Both the position numbers and the translations under genes were made by a program. Shown in pieces: positions 23,003-35,199 of a stretch of 64,000 nucleotides of DNA (position 1 is the first letter of the stretch; the number at the start of each line of letters is the position of its first letter). The notes below the pieces were generated by a model. The model was not told where the DNA came from, did no database searches, and saw only the letters and a list, made by a program, of their open reading frames with translations. This DNA is from Cyclina sinensis (Eukaryota > Mollusca > Bivalvia > Venerida > Veneridae). The stretch is from positions 29,015,290-29,079,289 of the forward strand of contig JAAONU010000016.1 in NCBI GenBank assembly GCA_012932295.1. Reading direction: 5' to 3'.

Positions 23003-24746
23003 TTTCTACTTCTACTTCTACTTGATACACCCGAGCAATCAATACTGACTGTAACTGGCAGGCGCTTTGTTAGGAAAACTGTGGTAAAAAAGTATTAGGT
23101 GCACTGTTAAAAGTTTAAACGATAAAAAGTTCACAGAGTAAGAGAGTGCATGATTAAAAACAATAAGGGCGGGGCTAGATGGTGACGGTCACAAGCCTAT
23201 CCTTAAAGATATCTAGGCTGGGACTGGATTTGACCTGGTATGGTAAGCTATTCCAGTACCTTAAAGTTCTGGAAAAGTAGGAGCTGAGATGATACTGGGT
23301 ATGAGACTGGGGGATCAGGAAGTTCAAGTTTCTAGTTGGACTAAGGTGACATAAACAAGGTTGTACTGGATCTTATAGAGAAAAAGTAGGGAGGATTGGA
23401 GTCTGCGGCTTTCTAGGGTGGGCCATCTAAGTTCATTTAACATATTTGTTACACTACTTTGAAAATCATAATTATTGCAAACATTTATCTAGCCGCAGCT
23501 CTTTGTTCACTTTCAAATTTGTAGGTAAGATGTTTCTGCCAAGGGTGCCATATTATTGAACAATATTCTAGTTGAGGTCTGACATAGGTGGTATAGGCTT
23601 GAGTTTTAATTTGCCTATTTTTAGTTTTGATGTTTCTCTGGATAAATCTTAGGGAATTTTTTGCCTTGGAGGTAATGTTATTAATATGATTGGCCAAGTT
23701 CAAGTCTTTAGAGATGGTAACTCCAAGGTACTTGGCAGATTCAGTTGATTTTACAGTTTTATTGTGTAGAGTGTATGGGAAGATGGTGGGGTTCTTTTTT
23801 CGGGTGATCCTTAGCACCTCACATTTGTCCGGATTGAACTCCATGGCCCAGTCCTGTTCCCAGTTTTCTAGTTTATGTAGATCATCTTGCAGTCTGTCCG
23901 CGTTTGTCTGTCCCTTGATTGTAAGGTAAACTATAGTGTCATTCGCAAATAACCTTGTTTTACTTTTGACAGATTCTGGCAAGTCATTGATATATGTCAG
24001 AAATAAACAGGGACCAATAACGGAACCCTGGGGGACACCGGATAACACTGGTAGTTGATCGGAAGTTTGACCTTCAACTGCAACCCTTTGGCTGTGGTTG
24101 CTGAGAAATCTGATCCAGGTCAATAACTGAGTTTCACAACTACGTTTAGACCTGAAACCATGTTGATAATTACTAAGGATGTTGTGACTGTCAAAGTAAG
24201 TCAACATGTTTGAGACTATGATGTGTTCAATTAATTTAGAGGCAATACATGTGAGAGATATTGGTCTGTAGTTGCTGGCTTTAGATTTATGACCCTTTTT
24301 ATACTGCTTTTTTCCAGTCATGGGACACAATACCTGTATCTAATGATAACCGAAATATGTAAATAAGGATGGGGGTTATTTCACTATGGAGTTCCTTTAA
24401 GAGCCTTGGTGATATTTGATCTGGCCCTTGAGCTTTATTTGGATTTAAACCTGTAAGGAGTTTGTCAACGCCATCAACCGTTATTGTGATAGGGGGCATG
24501 CTATGGGTATAATGCACTTTTGCATATCTGTTTTAAGCTTAATGGTTGAGGCTGTGAGAAAACAGACTCAGACTGTTTGTTTAGGATATTGGCTTTATCC
24601 TTTGGGTTAGTATGAGTTTGACCGTCCGTCTTGAGGGGTGCAACTCCACAGTTTTCAGATTTGTTATGTTTAACAAAGCTGTAAAAAAATTTATTATGAC
24701 CAGGTTGAGAGTCCCCATTAAATAACTTCATATGATTATTACCCAC
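23003..24746 (-). pseudogene. 5'-truncated LINE (CR1/Jockey-like reverse transcriptase), minus strand
   Basis: Three minus-strand frames join into one protein. 24501-24746 is the upstream linker. 24299-24517 holds the RT N-terminus (LNPNKAQGPDQISPRLLKEL). 23485-24330 holds the RT core, with NYRPISLTCIASKLIEHII, HGFRSKRSCETQLL, SGVPQGSVIGP...INDLP (about 23975-24042), MEFNPDKCEVLRI, KYLGVTI and RPQLEYCSIIWHPW. The catalytic YADD-type motif reads FAND, so the second aspartate environment is damaged. Frames break twice and the C-terminal remainder (23196-23490) has stops. The minus-strand 3' end carries (TAGAAG)n (23005-23022), a short-repeat tail typical of CR1/L2-type LINEs. Younger than the 8-12 kb copy but inactive. 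Confidence 0.9.
23005..23022 (-). repeat. LINE 3' microsatellite tail
   Basis: Three copies of TCTACT on the + strand mark the LINE's 3' end in place of poly-A. Confidence 0.75.
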
Positions 24747-25228
24747 ATTGAGTGGATGACCCCTATTGATTTTGGAGTCAGTAGCTCAAAGGTCAAGGTC
24801 ACAGTTACGTTAACATTGAAAACCATTTCTGCCATGTAACTTGACAATCATTTGTTATAGAGATTTCAAATTATATCATGATTGCACACATTGTATGGAT
24901 GACCCATATACATTAAAATTTTTGGCTCAGTATGTCAAAGGTCAAGGTCACAGTGACCTAAAAGTTTAGTATCATTTACACACTGTAACCCGATAACTAT
25001 TTCCACCATGTAACTTGACAATCATTTGTCATAGAGACTTCAAAATTCATATAATCCTTGCACATATTGAATAACCCCTATTGATTTGGGGTTCTGTAGG
25101 GTCCAAGGTCAAGGTCACAGTGACCTTAGCACTGAAAACTATTTTGGTTGTACCATTTGTCATATAGTCTTCAAACTTCATATGATGATTGATTACGAGA
25201 AAAGGATCCCAGTACATATTGCAGTCTA
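24747..25228 (+). repeat. Tandem array with palindromic AGGTCACAGTGACCT motifs (left part)
   Basis: Units of about 155-165 bp: 'CCCCTATTGATTTTGG(A/G)(G/T)...GTCAAGGTCACAGTGACCT...CTGAAAAC.ATTTCTGCCATGTAACTTGACAATC'. Perfect 15-bp palindromes lie at 24945-24959 and 25112-25126. The array is cut by the insertion at 25229 and resumes at about 29151. Confidence 0.75.
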
Positions 25229-27286
25229 TGCGAAAGACCTTGGAAATTTACCAGACAGTGGGTCTGGTAAACTTAGAAAGTTCACTAGACCGAATTGAAT
25301 TTTACCAGACCGAAGTTAATTGGAGCAATTCTGCGCGTTTTTTTTTTTTTTTTTTGCAGCATGAAATACCCAAATACACTTGAACTATACTTCAGTACTG
25401 ATGAAAGACGGCTTTAAACAAATACTTATAGTCAAGTTCATTTCTACATGGCACAGATAAACTAGAAAATGAAAATCAACAGCAAAAATTACAGATATTC
25501 AGTCAGATTAGTCACATTTTGGACATAAATGGCTGTTGTAAGATTTACACTCAGTAAAAAATAAATATTAATGCAGGTTGCTTCTATTTGTTAGTATCTA
25601 GAATCATTTGCTGTTGGAACTTTTGACTCTTAACTCATTTTCCATCAAGACTTTTGTTATAATTTTCAGAGATTTCTTTTTTTATTTGCATATTTTTTGA
25701 GCATCCAGGCTCCTTGCAATCAGTTTGCGGCTGGACTTGTTTTCCTTCTTTACTCGACGGATTCGGCATTTTACCAATATTGAATACAAGTACACTAAAA
25801 AGTAGATCAGTATGAAACGTCTGGAATTTCGAAAGCCCGATTACAGCAGTGTTAAAATTTAATCTTAATAAAGTAGTTTATCATGAATATAAAAAATATA
25901 TGCCTGTAGGCCAAAATTATTCTGCATTTCACCAAAAAATCCGTTGGCGGAGCGACTTCGCCCATGTCAGCAATCCGTGACCTGAATTTAGCCAATCAAA
26001 ATTGTAAGCGTCATTTGACATGGTAAAAAATGGTCAATGTGCCTACTGCAAATAATCGGAAAGCAATTTAAGATTGTGTTATCTTCCCTAATGCACCCCA
26101 GTCTGTGGTCAACTTCAAAAGGAAAATAACGGGTTATACACTTAAAATCATTGAAAATTAAAAGGAACAGAAGTGAAATAAAGTGTCTCATATAAATGAA
26201 TGAAGCAGAAGAGAGAATGGCGTAGTAAACATAGCATACTATTTTTCGTTTTGCTTGCTTACTGGACTTTCAAACCCGGCATTTAGCTATTGAGATTGTT
26301 CGACATCCGGGATTTTGAAGTTTTGTATTATTATTATTATTATCATATAACTTAGTGTACAGAAATCAAAATTAGACTCTATGTGTACATAAGCAGTTTA
26401 ACAGGAACTAAGTGCACTTTTTATCTTGAAGAGATAGTAGAGTTGTTAGCATACATGCCATTTAGGGTTGGATCATGAACGGGAGTTTTGTGGAAAATCG
26501 CCGGGTTTTTGGACATCACAACGGGGTTAAAACGAAAAAAAAACAACAAAAAAAAAACGTTTGCTCGTATGAGGACGAGTACATCCGATCGTTCGTCCTG
26601 CATAACGAATGCAAAAACAGCAAGAAATATACCGACAGTAATTCTGCATGTAGATGTAGATGTAATACGCTGTCAAAACGAAAGCTGAAGCGTAAGTAAG
26701 GGGGAGCACTGCGCCTTTTTAAATTCAGTAAACCGCACAGTACCGTTGATCTTTTTCTCCTAAGTCTCCAGCACTGGTGATGGTGATGCAGGACAAGTCC
26801 TTGTCACTGAATGAAAAATTTGTTCCCTGGATTGATATGTATAAAAGACTTGCGAATACAAAATAATTGCTTACCGCCTTCTGTTTTATTTACACATTGA
26901 TGCAGTGTGTAACTGCATAAAAAAAAGGAATACACTTTTAAATTGTGTATTTCGAAAATAACTCGCTTTGTTTCTCAATTTCCAAACATCAAACAGTATG
27001 GAGCATAAAAAACGCACCGCTAATTCAGCTCAAAAGTAACTGTGTGAAGGTCGTTCATCTTTCAACTGACTTCAAAGGAGCCGACTTCTACGAACACGTG
27101 GGCTGATGTAGTGCTAACTGCAAACATAAGGCTAAAGGATTTCATTTATTAATTCGAAGGCACCGACAGAAGCTATCAATTATCGAACTTGTTTTTCTGG
27201 TCATTTGGTCTTTGACAAGTTAATTAGGATGTCATTGCAACGGATTAGCGAGGTGTGATATACACAGATGGTCCGGGACTTATGTT

Positions 27287-27556
27287 GTGGACTCGTTTTG
27301 GCAGATTTTTATGCTGTCTGGATTTGCATTAGGAACAGAAAATGGTGAACCTGTCCCAGATGTTCTGAATTTTATGGATTTTTTTCTTTCAAGGCAAAAT
27401 GTTGATTTATCGGGAGATTTGGGTGCTTCGCCGGGGCGCCGGGGTAAGGGTCTAAATATTTGGAGAACCCGGCTAGTAACGGGAGAACGGCATGTATGGT
27501 TGTTAGATCAAGTTGTTATCCCAGAGAAAGTACAAACAGGACACGACATGCAATGA
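27287..27556 (+). CDS. Unrecognised 90-codon open frame inside the 3.9-kb insertion
   Basis: Begins MDSFWQIFMLSGFALG and is moderately charged, without a domain I know. It is in a less A/T-rich part of the insertion. It could be a remnant of an element-encoded protein or chance; no splice signals tie it to other segments. Confidence 0.2.
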   Translation: MDSFWQIFMLSGFALGTENGEPVPDVLNFMDFFLSRQNVDLSGDLGASPGRRGKGLNIWRTRLVTGERHVWLLDQVVIPEKVQTGHDMQ

Positions 27557-27934
27557 CTCGACAGATGCGATGACTCGACAAAAAGGCGATCCCTCATGTT
27601 ATTTTGAGTCATCGCAAATTTACTGTACATTTAAAGCATACATTGAATATCTTGGACATAGAATACTCAATGAATTTCTTGGAGACAGAAAATTCTGTGA
27701 ACTCCTTGGAGATAGAAATAAACAGTATATACCTAATTGTCATAGACACTGGTAAATTTCTTAGAAACAGCTACAGACTGAAAGTTTTTTTAAGTGCAGT
27801 TATACAGTAAAAACGATAAGGTCACCTGTCGTGAGGCATATAGATATCAGTAATGGGCATAGATATGGTGTCTTGGCGGGCCAGAGAAATCTTTTTTGCC
27901 TGTCGCAGCATGGAAATCTGCGGCTGTTGAATAA

Positions 27935-28075
27935 GAAACATTGTTTTCAACAAGTAGTGTGGCAACGTATTGTTTTGCTGGTATTTTTGTAATGTCACTT
28001 CTACTTTTTATTGCTGGTGACATTGAAACAAATCCAGGTCCTGCACTGCATCGTCTTAAGTCTTCCTTTGCATAG
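27935..28075 (+). CDS. Short ORF with 2A-like motif GDIETNPGP (retroelement relic)
   Basis: The frame is open from 27935, with ATG at 27992 and TAG at 28073-28075. From the ATG it reads MSLLLFIAGDIETNPGP, and 10 more residues follow. D-x-E-x-NPGP (28019-28042) matches the 2A consensus, which makes ribosomes skip a peptide bond before the last proline; here the motif is preceded by a hydrophobic run as in many 2A-like signals. Such signals are known at the N-termini of APE-type non-LTR retrotransposon ORFs and some invertebrate receptors. The stop ten codons later suggests a truncated relic rather than a working gene. Confidence 0.5.
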   Translation, partial: ETLFSTSSVATYCFAGIFVMSLLLFIAGDIETNPGPALHRLKSSFA

Positions 28076-29150
28076 GAGTCATCACCATGGTTCAGACATT
28101 TACAACTTATTCTCGTATGGTAAACAATGTGTTGGGTGTTGTTTTGTCACGTCACGTTTTCCTTCAGGATATTTCCATGAATCATAGAAGATATGGACAA
28201 AATTTTGTGTATCATTTGGTGGCTCTCAGGAACTTCAGTCCTTTGATTTTTATAAGGAAATATAATATTTAATGATACCTAATTAGTAATTATCACAAAC
28301 TTTTGTTTTCAAGAATCCTGAATACAAACAAATGAGTATCAACTGTAAAATAACCATTAAAACATCCCTATCCTTATCAAATATTTGAAGTTAACTCCAT
28401 AGTCTTGCTTAATTTGTTTAAAAAAATGTTGATTAAGTGATACAACCCAAGACTATTTTGGTATATTTGATTGTATTTGGGTATATTTAAGTGTATTTGG
28501 GTATTTCAATATTTTCATGTTGCCCTTTTCTTTTTTGAAATAAAATTATATTTCAATTTTAAGTAAATAAAACACATCCCAACAACTTTATCATTTTTTT
28601 TTGGACCCTGAGAGTAATATAACCAGGGCCTATCCTGTGTCCAACTGTCCATGAATTTTCTCTCTGGACGAGATTCCTCGTATTTTTCTTAGCCTATGGC
28701 TATGTGTATTTGACAGCTGGGAGGCCGTCCTCTTTTCACTTGGAGTGGCCCCTTTGTAATACGCATGACCTTTAATCATATTTTCAGTTGTCAGCATTAA
28801 GCTAAACTAATATAATTTGATGAAATGAAAACAAAATCACGTGTTTAAAATAGCCAAATCTTCCTGAAAAAATACAAAAAAATACCGGCCCTCCCGATTC
28901 TCGTGAATACTGGTGACTGAAAAAATGCACTCTGGTTCTCGTTTTATATAATCCTTTTGAAACGTATGCCAGAAACAAACAGTGCGTTATTTTAGTAAGT
29001 CATAATTTAATCTTCATTTTTGGCGGGTAAAGACTAAAAGTTCGACAACTCCAGCATTTTTTACCAGACAGGCAGTCCAACTATTAGGGAAAATATATCG
29101 GACCTGCCTAAATTTTAGCAGACAGGTCCGTGGGTCTGACGGTCTTTCGG

Positions 29151-29529
29151 ATTGACTGATCTTGGGATCAGTAGGTCAGATGTCAAGGTTACACTGACCT
29201 AAACACTGAAAAGCATTTCTGCTGTATAGCTTGGCAACTGCTTCCCATACAGACTACAACTGCCATCATTACATGACCCTTATACTGTTCGGGATAAGTA
29301 CATAAAATGTCAATGTGACGATCAACTAAACAATCAATATTTCTGCACTAAAACTTGATAACTATGCATCATAGCTTGAACATCATAACTTCTGAAAGAC
29401 TGACATTTATACAAATTATAAAACCTAAAATTCAGATATGATAAAGATCTATAAAATTCAAAAATTTAAATTATAAGATGTTCAAAATCAAAGTATTATA
29501 AATCAAAAACAAAAAAATTCAAAAATTTA
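29151..29529 (+). repeat. Resumption and decay of the AGGTCA array, then A/T-rich sequence
   Basis: 29151-29260 continues the array unit (GATCTTGGGATCAGTAGGTCAG...). After that, 'ATTCAAAAATTTAAA' phrases repeat irregularly. No gene. Confidence 0.5.
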
Positions 29530-29857
29530 AAGTGACTGACTCACGGATTGGCTGACAATGAAAAAAAAGAAAGAAAATGCTTATACATACAGGAATTCTA
29601 GCTGTTATTGTGAAAAACATCTAAACTAAGTTATTGACCGACTTTTTGTTACAGAAACACATCACAATATTAAGATTTACACACTTTTTTTGGTAAAAAA
29701 TTTACCCTGTTTGTCACAGGGTAGATACTTGGTGATATCATTAATTTTGACGAAACATGATAATTAGTTTTTTGGCTCAGTGTTGTAGATTATCCCTCAA
29801 TATTTTACTGACTATAAGGGCGTTGGTTCAAATCCTGGTGGAAACAAAACTTTTTTT
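29530..29857 (+). mobile_element. Second copy of the inverted-repeat/tRNA-like element, right end lost
   Basis: Starts with AAGTGACTGACTCACGG, the terminus seen at 4111-4127 (complement). The internal order is the same: poly-A-rich stretch, 'GTAAAAAATTTACCCTGTT(T/A)GTCAC', then an A-box-like TGGCTCAG (29773) and B-box GGTTCAAATCC (29825-29835), 'AACAAAACTTTTTTT'. It is cut at the T-run by the next element at 29858. Confidence 0.75.
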
Positions 29858-30216
29858 ATGTTCCCAAATGGGGATGCATTTAGTGGCCGCCTTGTCCATC
29901 CGTCAATCCCGAAATTTTGTCCGGACAATTTCTCAACAACCACTGGCTTGAATTTACTATAACTTAATAGAAAGCTTCACTGCCAAGAGGAGGTGTGCAT
30001 GTTACAGGCATGTTCTGGTTCAGTGATTTTTCAGAAAGTTATGCCCCTTTGATGCCCTTTCAATTGACATTTTTGTCTGGACTATTTCTCAACAACCACT
30101 GACTGGAATTCATCAAAAGTTCATAGGAAGCTTCACTATCAAGAGGAGGTGTGCATAATACAGGCATGTTCCAGTTCATTAATTTTTCAGAAAGTTATGC
30201 CCTTTTGATGCTTTTT

Positions 30217-32696
30217 AGCTCACCTGAGCACAAAGTGCTCAGGGTGAGCTTTTCTGATCGGTCTTTGTCCGTCGTCCGTCCGTCCGTCCGTCGTCAACTT
30301 TTCATTCAAACGACATCTCCTCTGAAACCAATGGGGCAAATTTAGTGAAACTTGCCTGGGATGTTCCTTGCATGAAGCTCTACCAAGATTGTTCAAATGG
30401 TTTTGGTCCATTGCATTTCTGGTTCACTGGAGCTAAAAATAGATTTTATAAGTTGGATCTTTAAAAATCTTCTTCTCCGAAACCACAAGGCCTGGAGCTT
30501 TGATATTTGGTATGAAGCATCATCTAGTGGACCTCTACCAAGTTTGTACAAATAATGTCCCTGGGGTCAAAACTGACCCCACCCCAGGGGTCAGTTGATT
30601 TTACATAGAGTTATATAGGGAAAACTTGAAAATCTTCTTGTCAGAAACAAGAAGGCCTAGAGTTAAGATATTTGGTATGTAGCATTGTCTAGTGAACCTC
30701 TACCAAGTGTATTCAAATCATGGCCTCTGGGTCAAAAATGGCCCCGCCCCGGGGGTCACTTGTTTTACATAGAGTTATATAGGAAAATCTAAAAAAATCA
30801 TCTTATCAGAAACTGTAAGACATAGAGCTTAGATATTTGGTTTGTAGCATTGTCTAGTGGACCTCTACCAAGTTTGTTCAAATCAAAGCTTCTGGGTCAA
30901 AAATGGCCCCGCCCCAGGGGTAACTTGTTTTACATAGAGTTATATAGGAAAATCTTAAAAAATCTTCTTATCAGAAAATGTAAGGCATAGGGCTTAGATA
31001 TTTGGTGTGTAGCATTGTCTAGTGGACCTCTACCAAGTGTATTCAAATCATGGCCTCTGGGTCAAAAAAAGCCCCCACCCCAGGGGTCACTTGTTTTACA
31101 TAGAGTTATATAGGAAAAACTTTAAAAATCTTCTTATCAGAAACCGTAAGGCGTAGAGCTTAGATATTTGGTGTGTAGCATTGTCTAATGGACCTCTACC
31201 AAGTTTGTTCAAATGATGGCCACTTGGTCAAAAAAAGCCCTGCCCCAGGTGTCACTTGTTTTACATAGAGTTATATAGGAAAATCTTAAAAAATCTTCTT
31301 GTCAGAAACTGTAAGTTATAGAGCTTAGATATTTTGTGTGTAGCATTGTCTAGTGGACCTCTACCAAGTTTGTTCAAATCATGGCCTCTGGGTCAAAAAA
31401 AGCCCTGCCCCAGGGGTCACTTGTTTTACATAGAGTTATATAGGAAAATCTTAAAAAATCTTCTTGTCAGAAACTGTAAATTATAGAGCTTAGATATTTT
31501 GTGTGTAGCATTGTCTAGTGGACCTCTACCAAGTTTGTTCAAATCATGGCCTCTGGGTCAAAAATGGCCCCGCCCCAGGGGTCAATTGTTTTACATAGAG
31601 TTATATAGGAAAAACTTTAAGAGTCTTCTTGTCAGAAACTGTAAGGCATAGAGCTTAGATATTTTGTGTGTAGCATTGTCTAGTGGACCTCTAATAAGTT
31701 TGTTCAAATCATAGCCACTGGGTCAAAATAGGCCCAGCCCTAGGCGTCACTTGTTTACATAGAGTTATATAGGAAAAGGTTTTAAAAATCTTCACAGAAT
31801 AAACCATACGGCTTAGAGTTAAGATATTTTGTATGAAGCATTGTCTAGAGGACCTCTATCAAGTTTGTTCAAGTCATGGCCCCTTGGTCAAAAATGGCCC
31901 CGCCCCAGGGGTCACATGTTTTACATAGAGTTATATAGGAAAAGCTTTAAAAATCTTCTTGTCATAAACAACAAGGCCCAGAGTTAAAATATTTGGTGTG
32001 CAGCATTATCTAATGGACCTCTCTCAAGTTTGTTCAAATCATGGTCCCATGGTCAAAATAGGCCCTGCCCTAGGGGTCACATGTTTTACATAGAATTATA
32101 TAGGAAAAACTTGAAAAATCTTCTTTTCAGAAACCACAAGTCCTAGAGCTAAGATATTTGGTATTCAGCATTGTGTAGTGGACCTCTACCAAGTTTGTTA
32201 GAAAAATGTCCCTGGGGTCACTATTGGCCCCGCCCGAGGGGTCACAAGTTTTAAATAACAATATAGAAGAAAATCTTTAAAAATCTTCTTGTCTGAAACC
32301 ACAAGGCCTAGAATTTTAAAATTTTGCACGAAGCAAGCTTTACCAAGCTTTTTCAAATTATTAGATCAGGTTAAAGGTCACTCAGAGGCTAAAAGTAGAT
32401 TTATCTACTGTACCTCATAGAGCCTTCATTTATAGACCAATATCTTTGATATTCAGTATAGATGTTCCTTGCATGGACCTCTAGGGTTTGAGGTCACTGG
32501 GTCAAGGTCAAGGTCACCATAACTTATAATAGATATTTCTACTTTCTGTCATAGAGCCTTTATTTATTGACTGATATTTTACATATTTGGTTTGTAGGCA
32601 CTTACATATTTCCAATTAAAAAATGAAATACTGCTTAACAGCAAACGTACAGCCAAAGTACTCAGGTGAGCGATCCAGGGCCATCATGGCCCTCTT
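30217..32696 (+). mobile_element. AGCTCACC-family element with about thirteen 165-bp tandem repeats
   Basis: Left hairpin AGCTCACCTGAGCAC / GTGCTCAGGGTGAGCT (30217-30251), then GTCCGTCGTCCGTCCGTCCGTCCG. The core monomer is 165-166 bp (equivalent points 30993, 31159, 31324, 31489): 'GCATTGTCTAGTGGACCTCT', 'CCCCGCCCCAGGGGTCAC', 'ACATAGAGTTATATAGGAAAA'. The right end is ACTCAGGTGAGCGATCC, palindrome AGGGCCATCATGGCCCT, CTTA. No protein is encoded. Confidence 0.85.
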
Positions 32697-32842
32697 ATTT
32701 AGCTTTAATTTTTGTCCGGATTATTTCCCGGCAGCTATTAACTGCAATTCAATGAAACTCAAACTTCAGTACCAAGAGGAGGTGTGCATATTACAGGCAT
32801 GTTCTGGTTCAGTGATAAGGTATGCCCCTTTGAGGCTTTTTT

Positions 32843-35199
32843 AATCCCCTTCTGCAAAGCGGGGAGGGGATTATAGGAATGGCCTCCATCTGTCAGTCAG
32901 TCCGTCCGTCCATCTGTCCGTCTTTAGCAGTTTCATGTCTGCTCCATAACTTTTAAACTGCTAAAAATATTTTGAAATAACTTGGCACAAGTGATCACCA
33001 TTATGAGATGATGTGCAGAGTGCAATTATTGGGTGGCTTCCCCAAAGGTCAAGGTCACACTTAAAGGTCAAGTGTTAAAAAGTCTACATTTCATGTCCGC
33101 TCCATAACTTTTAAACTGGTGAATTTTTTTTTAAATAACTTGGCACAAGTGATCACCATTATGAGATGATGTGCAGAGCGCAATAATTGGGTTGCTACCC
33201 CCAAGGTCAAGGTCACACTTAAAGGTCAAGTGTTTAAAGTCTACATTTTGTGTCCGCTCCATAACTTTTAAACCGCTGAAATATTTTTGAAATAACATGG
33301 CACAAATGATCACCATTATGAGACAATGTGCAGAGCGCAGTAATTGGGTTGCTACCCACAAGGTCAAGGTCACAGTTAAAGGTCAAATATCCACATTTCA
33401 CGTCTGCTCTATAACTTACTAACTTGGCTAACGAAAAGTTTTTTAATTACTTTGCACAAATGATCACCACTATGACACGATGTGCAGAACCCAACATCCA
33501 GGTTGCTACCCCCAAGGTCAAGGTTAAATGTTCTCCATAGCTTTTTAGCTCACCTGAGTGCTCAAGGTGAGCTTTTGTGATTGCCTGATGTCCGGCGTCC
33601 GTCGTCCATCCGTCCGTGCGTCAGGTCCATTGCATTTCTAGGCCACAGGAGCTAAAATTAGATTTTCAAAGTTGGAACTTTAAAAATCTTCTTCTCCAGA
33701 ACTACAAGGCCTGGAGCTTAGATATTTGGTATGAAGCATCATCAGGTGGACCTTTACCAAGTTTGTTCAAATCATGACTGCTGGGTCAAAAATGGCCTTG
33801 CCCCAGGGGTCACTAGTTGTACATAGAATTATATAGGAAAAACTTTAAAAATCTTCTTGTCTGAAACCACAAGGCCTAGAGTTTAGATATTTGGTGTGCA
33901 GCATTGTCCAGTGGACCTCTACCAAGTTTGTTCAAATCATGGCTCCTGGGTCAAAAATAGCCCAGCCCCGGGGGGTCACATGTTTTACATTGAGTTATAT
34001 AGGAAAAACTTTAAAAAATCTTCTTGTCAGAAACTGCAAGGCCTAGAGTTTAGATATTTGATGTGCAGCATTGTCCAGTGGACCTCTACCAAGTTTGTTC
34101 AAATCATGGCTCCTGGGTCAAAAAGGCCCCCCCCCCCCAGGGGTCAAATGTTTTATATAGAGTTATATAGAAAAAACTTTAAAAAAATCTTCTTGTCAGA
34201 AACCGCAAGGCGTTGAGTTTAGATATTTGGTGTGCAGCATTGTCTAGTGGACCTCTATCAAGTTTGTTCAAATGATGTCCTCTGGGTCAAAATTGGCCAC
34301 GCCCCAGGGTTCTATTGATTTACATATAGTTATATAGGAAAAACATGAAAAATCATTTTTCTCCGAAACTAATAGGACTAGACCTTACATATTTGGTGTG
34401 GAGTATTGTGTTGTGAACCTTTACCAGTATTCCTAATATGTTGGCCCCGGGATCAAAAATGGCCTTCAATATGTAAAAAATGCAATCTTTAAAAATCTTC
34501 TTACTGGAAACCTCAAGCCTACAGCTTAGATATTTGGTATGCAGCATTGTCTAGAGGACCTCTACCTAGTTTGTTTGAAAAATGTCACCGGGGTCACTAT
34601 TGGCCCCGCCCGAGGGGTCATAAGTTTTAAATAGCAGTATAGAAGAAAATCTTTAAAAATCTTCTTGTCTGAAACCACAAAGCCTAGAATTTTAAAATTT
34701 GGCATGAAGCAAGCTTTATCAAGCTTTTTCAAATTATTAGGTTAAAGGTCATGGAGGCTAAAAATAGATTTATCGACTGTACCTCATAGAGCCTTCATTT
34801 ATAGACCAATATCTTTGATATTCAGTATATAGGTTCCTTGCATGGACGTCTACCCATGGGTAGGGTTTGAGGTCACTGGGTCAAGGTCACCATAGCTTAT
34901 AATAGATATTTCTACTTTCTGTCATAGAGCCTTTATTTATTGACTGATATTTTACATGTTTGGTTTGTAGGCACTTACATATTTTCAATTAAAAAATGAA
35001 ATACTGCTTAGCAGCAAACCTACAGCCAAAGTACTCAGGTGAGCGATTTATGGAAGATTTTTAATAACTTGGCACAAATAATTACTATCTCGAGACTATG
35101 TGCTTATAATATGCATGGCACAACATCAAGGTCATGGTTGGTTAAAGGTCAAGAAGTACACATTCATGTCCGCTGTGGAAGGGGATTTAGCTGGCCTTG
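32843..35199 (+). mobile_element. AATCCCCTT-family hairpin-ended element, itself carrying a nested element
   Basis: Left hairpin AATCCCCTTCTGCAAAGCGGGGAGGGGATT (32843-32872), then CAGTCCGTCCGTCC. Core units are about 175 bp ('TTCATGTCCGCTCCATAACTTTTAAACTG', 'GGTCAAGGTCACACTTAAAGGTCAAGTGTT'). The right end is GGAAGGGGATTTAGCTGGCCTTG then TT. The nested AGCTCACC-family element occupies 33547-35055. Confidence 0.8.
33547..35055 (+). mobile_element. AGCTCACC-family element nested in the AATCCCC element
   Basis: Left hairpin AGCTCACCTGAGTGCTCAAGGTGAGCTT after CTTTTT. Core of 165-bp monomers as at 30.2-32.7 kb, then the 'TTTATAGACCAATATCTTTGATATT' segment. The right end is CTCAGGTGAGCGATTTATGG, after which host repeat (AACTTGGCACAAAT) resumes; the final palindrome is lost. 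Confidence 0.78.

Larger units (their letters stand above)
25229..29150. mobile_element. About 3.9-kb insertion with imperfect inverted ends
   Basis: The tandem array stops at CGAAAGACCTTGG (25229) and resumes after ...GGTCTTTCG (29150), so the outermost CGAAAGACC is inverted at the two ends. Both ends carry the subterminal phrase 'TTACCAGACAG' in opposite orientation. The interior has higher G/C in places and holds a 90-codon frame (27287-27556) without a recognised domain, a (TAT)n run near 26328-26343, and the 2A-like ORF at 27992. I cannot identify a transposase. Probably a DNA transposon derivative with internal decay. Confidence 0.5.

Noticed and set aside
26421..26709. Overlapping Lys-rich frames on both strands
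   Set aside because: They mirror each other over an A-rich run and have no family features.
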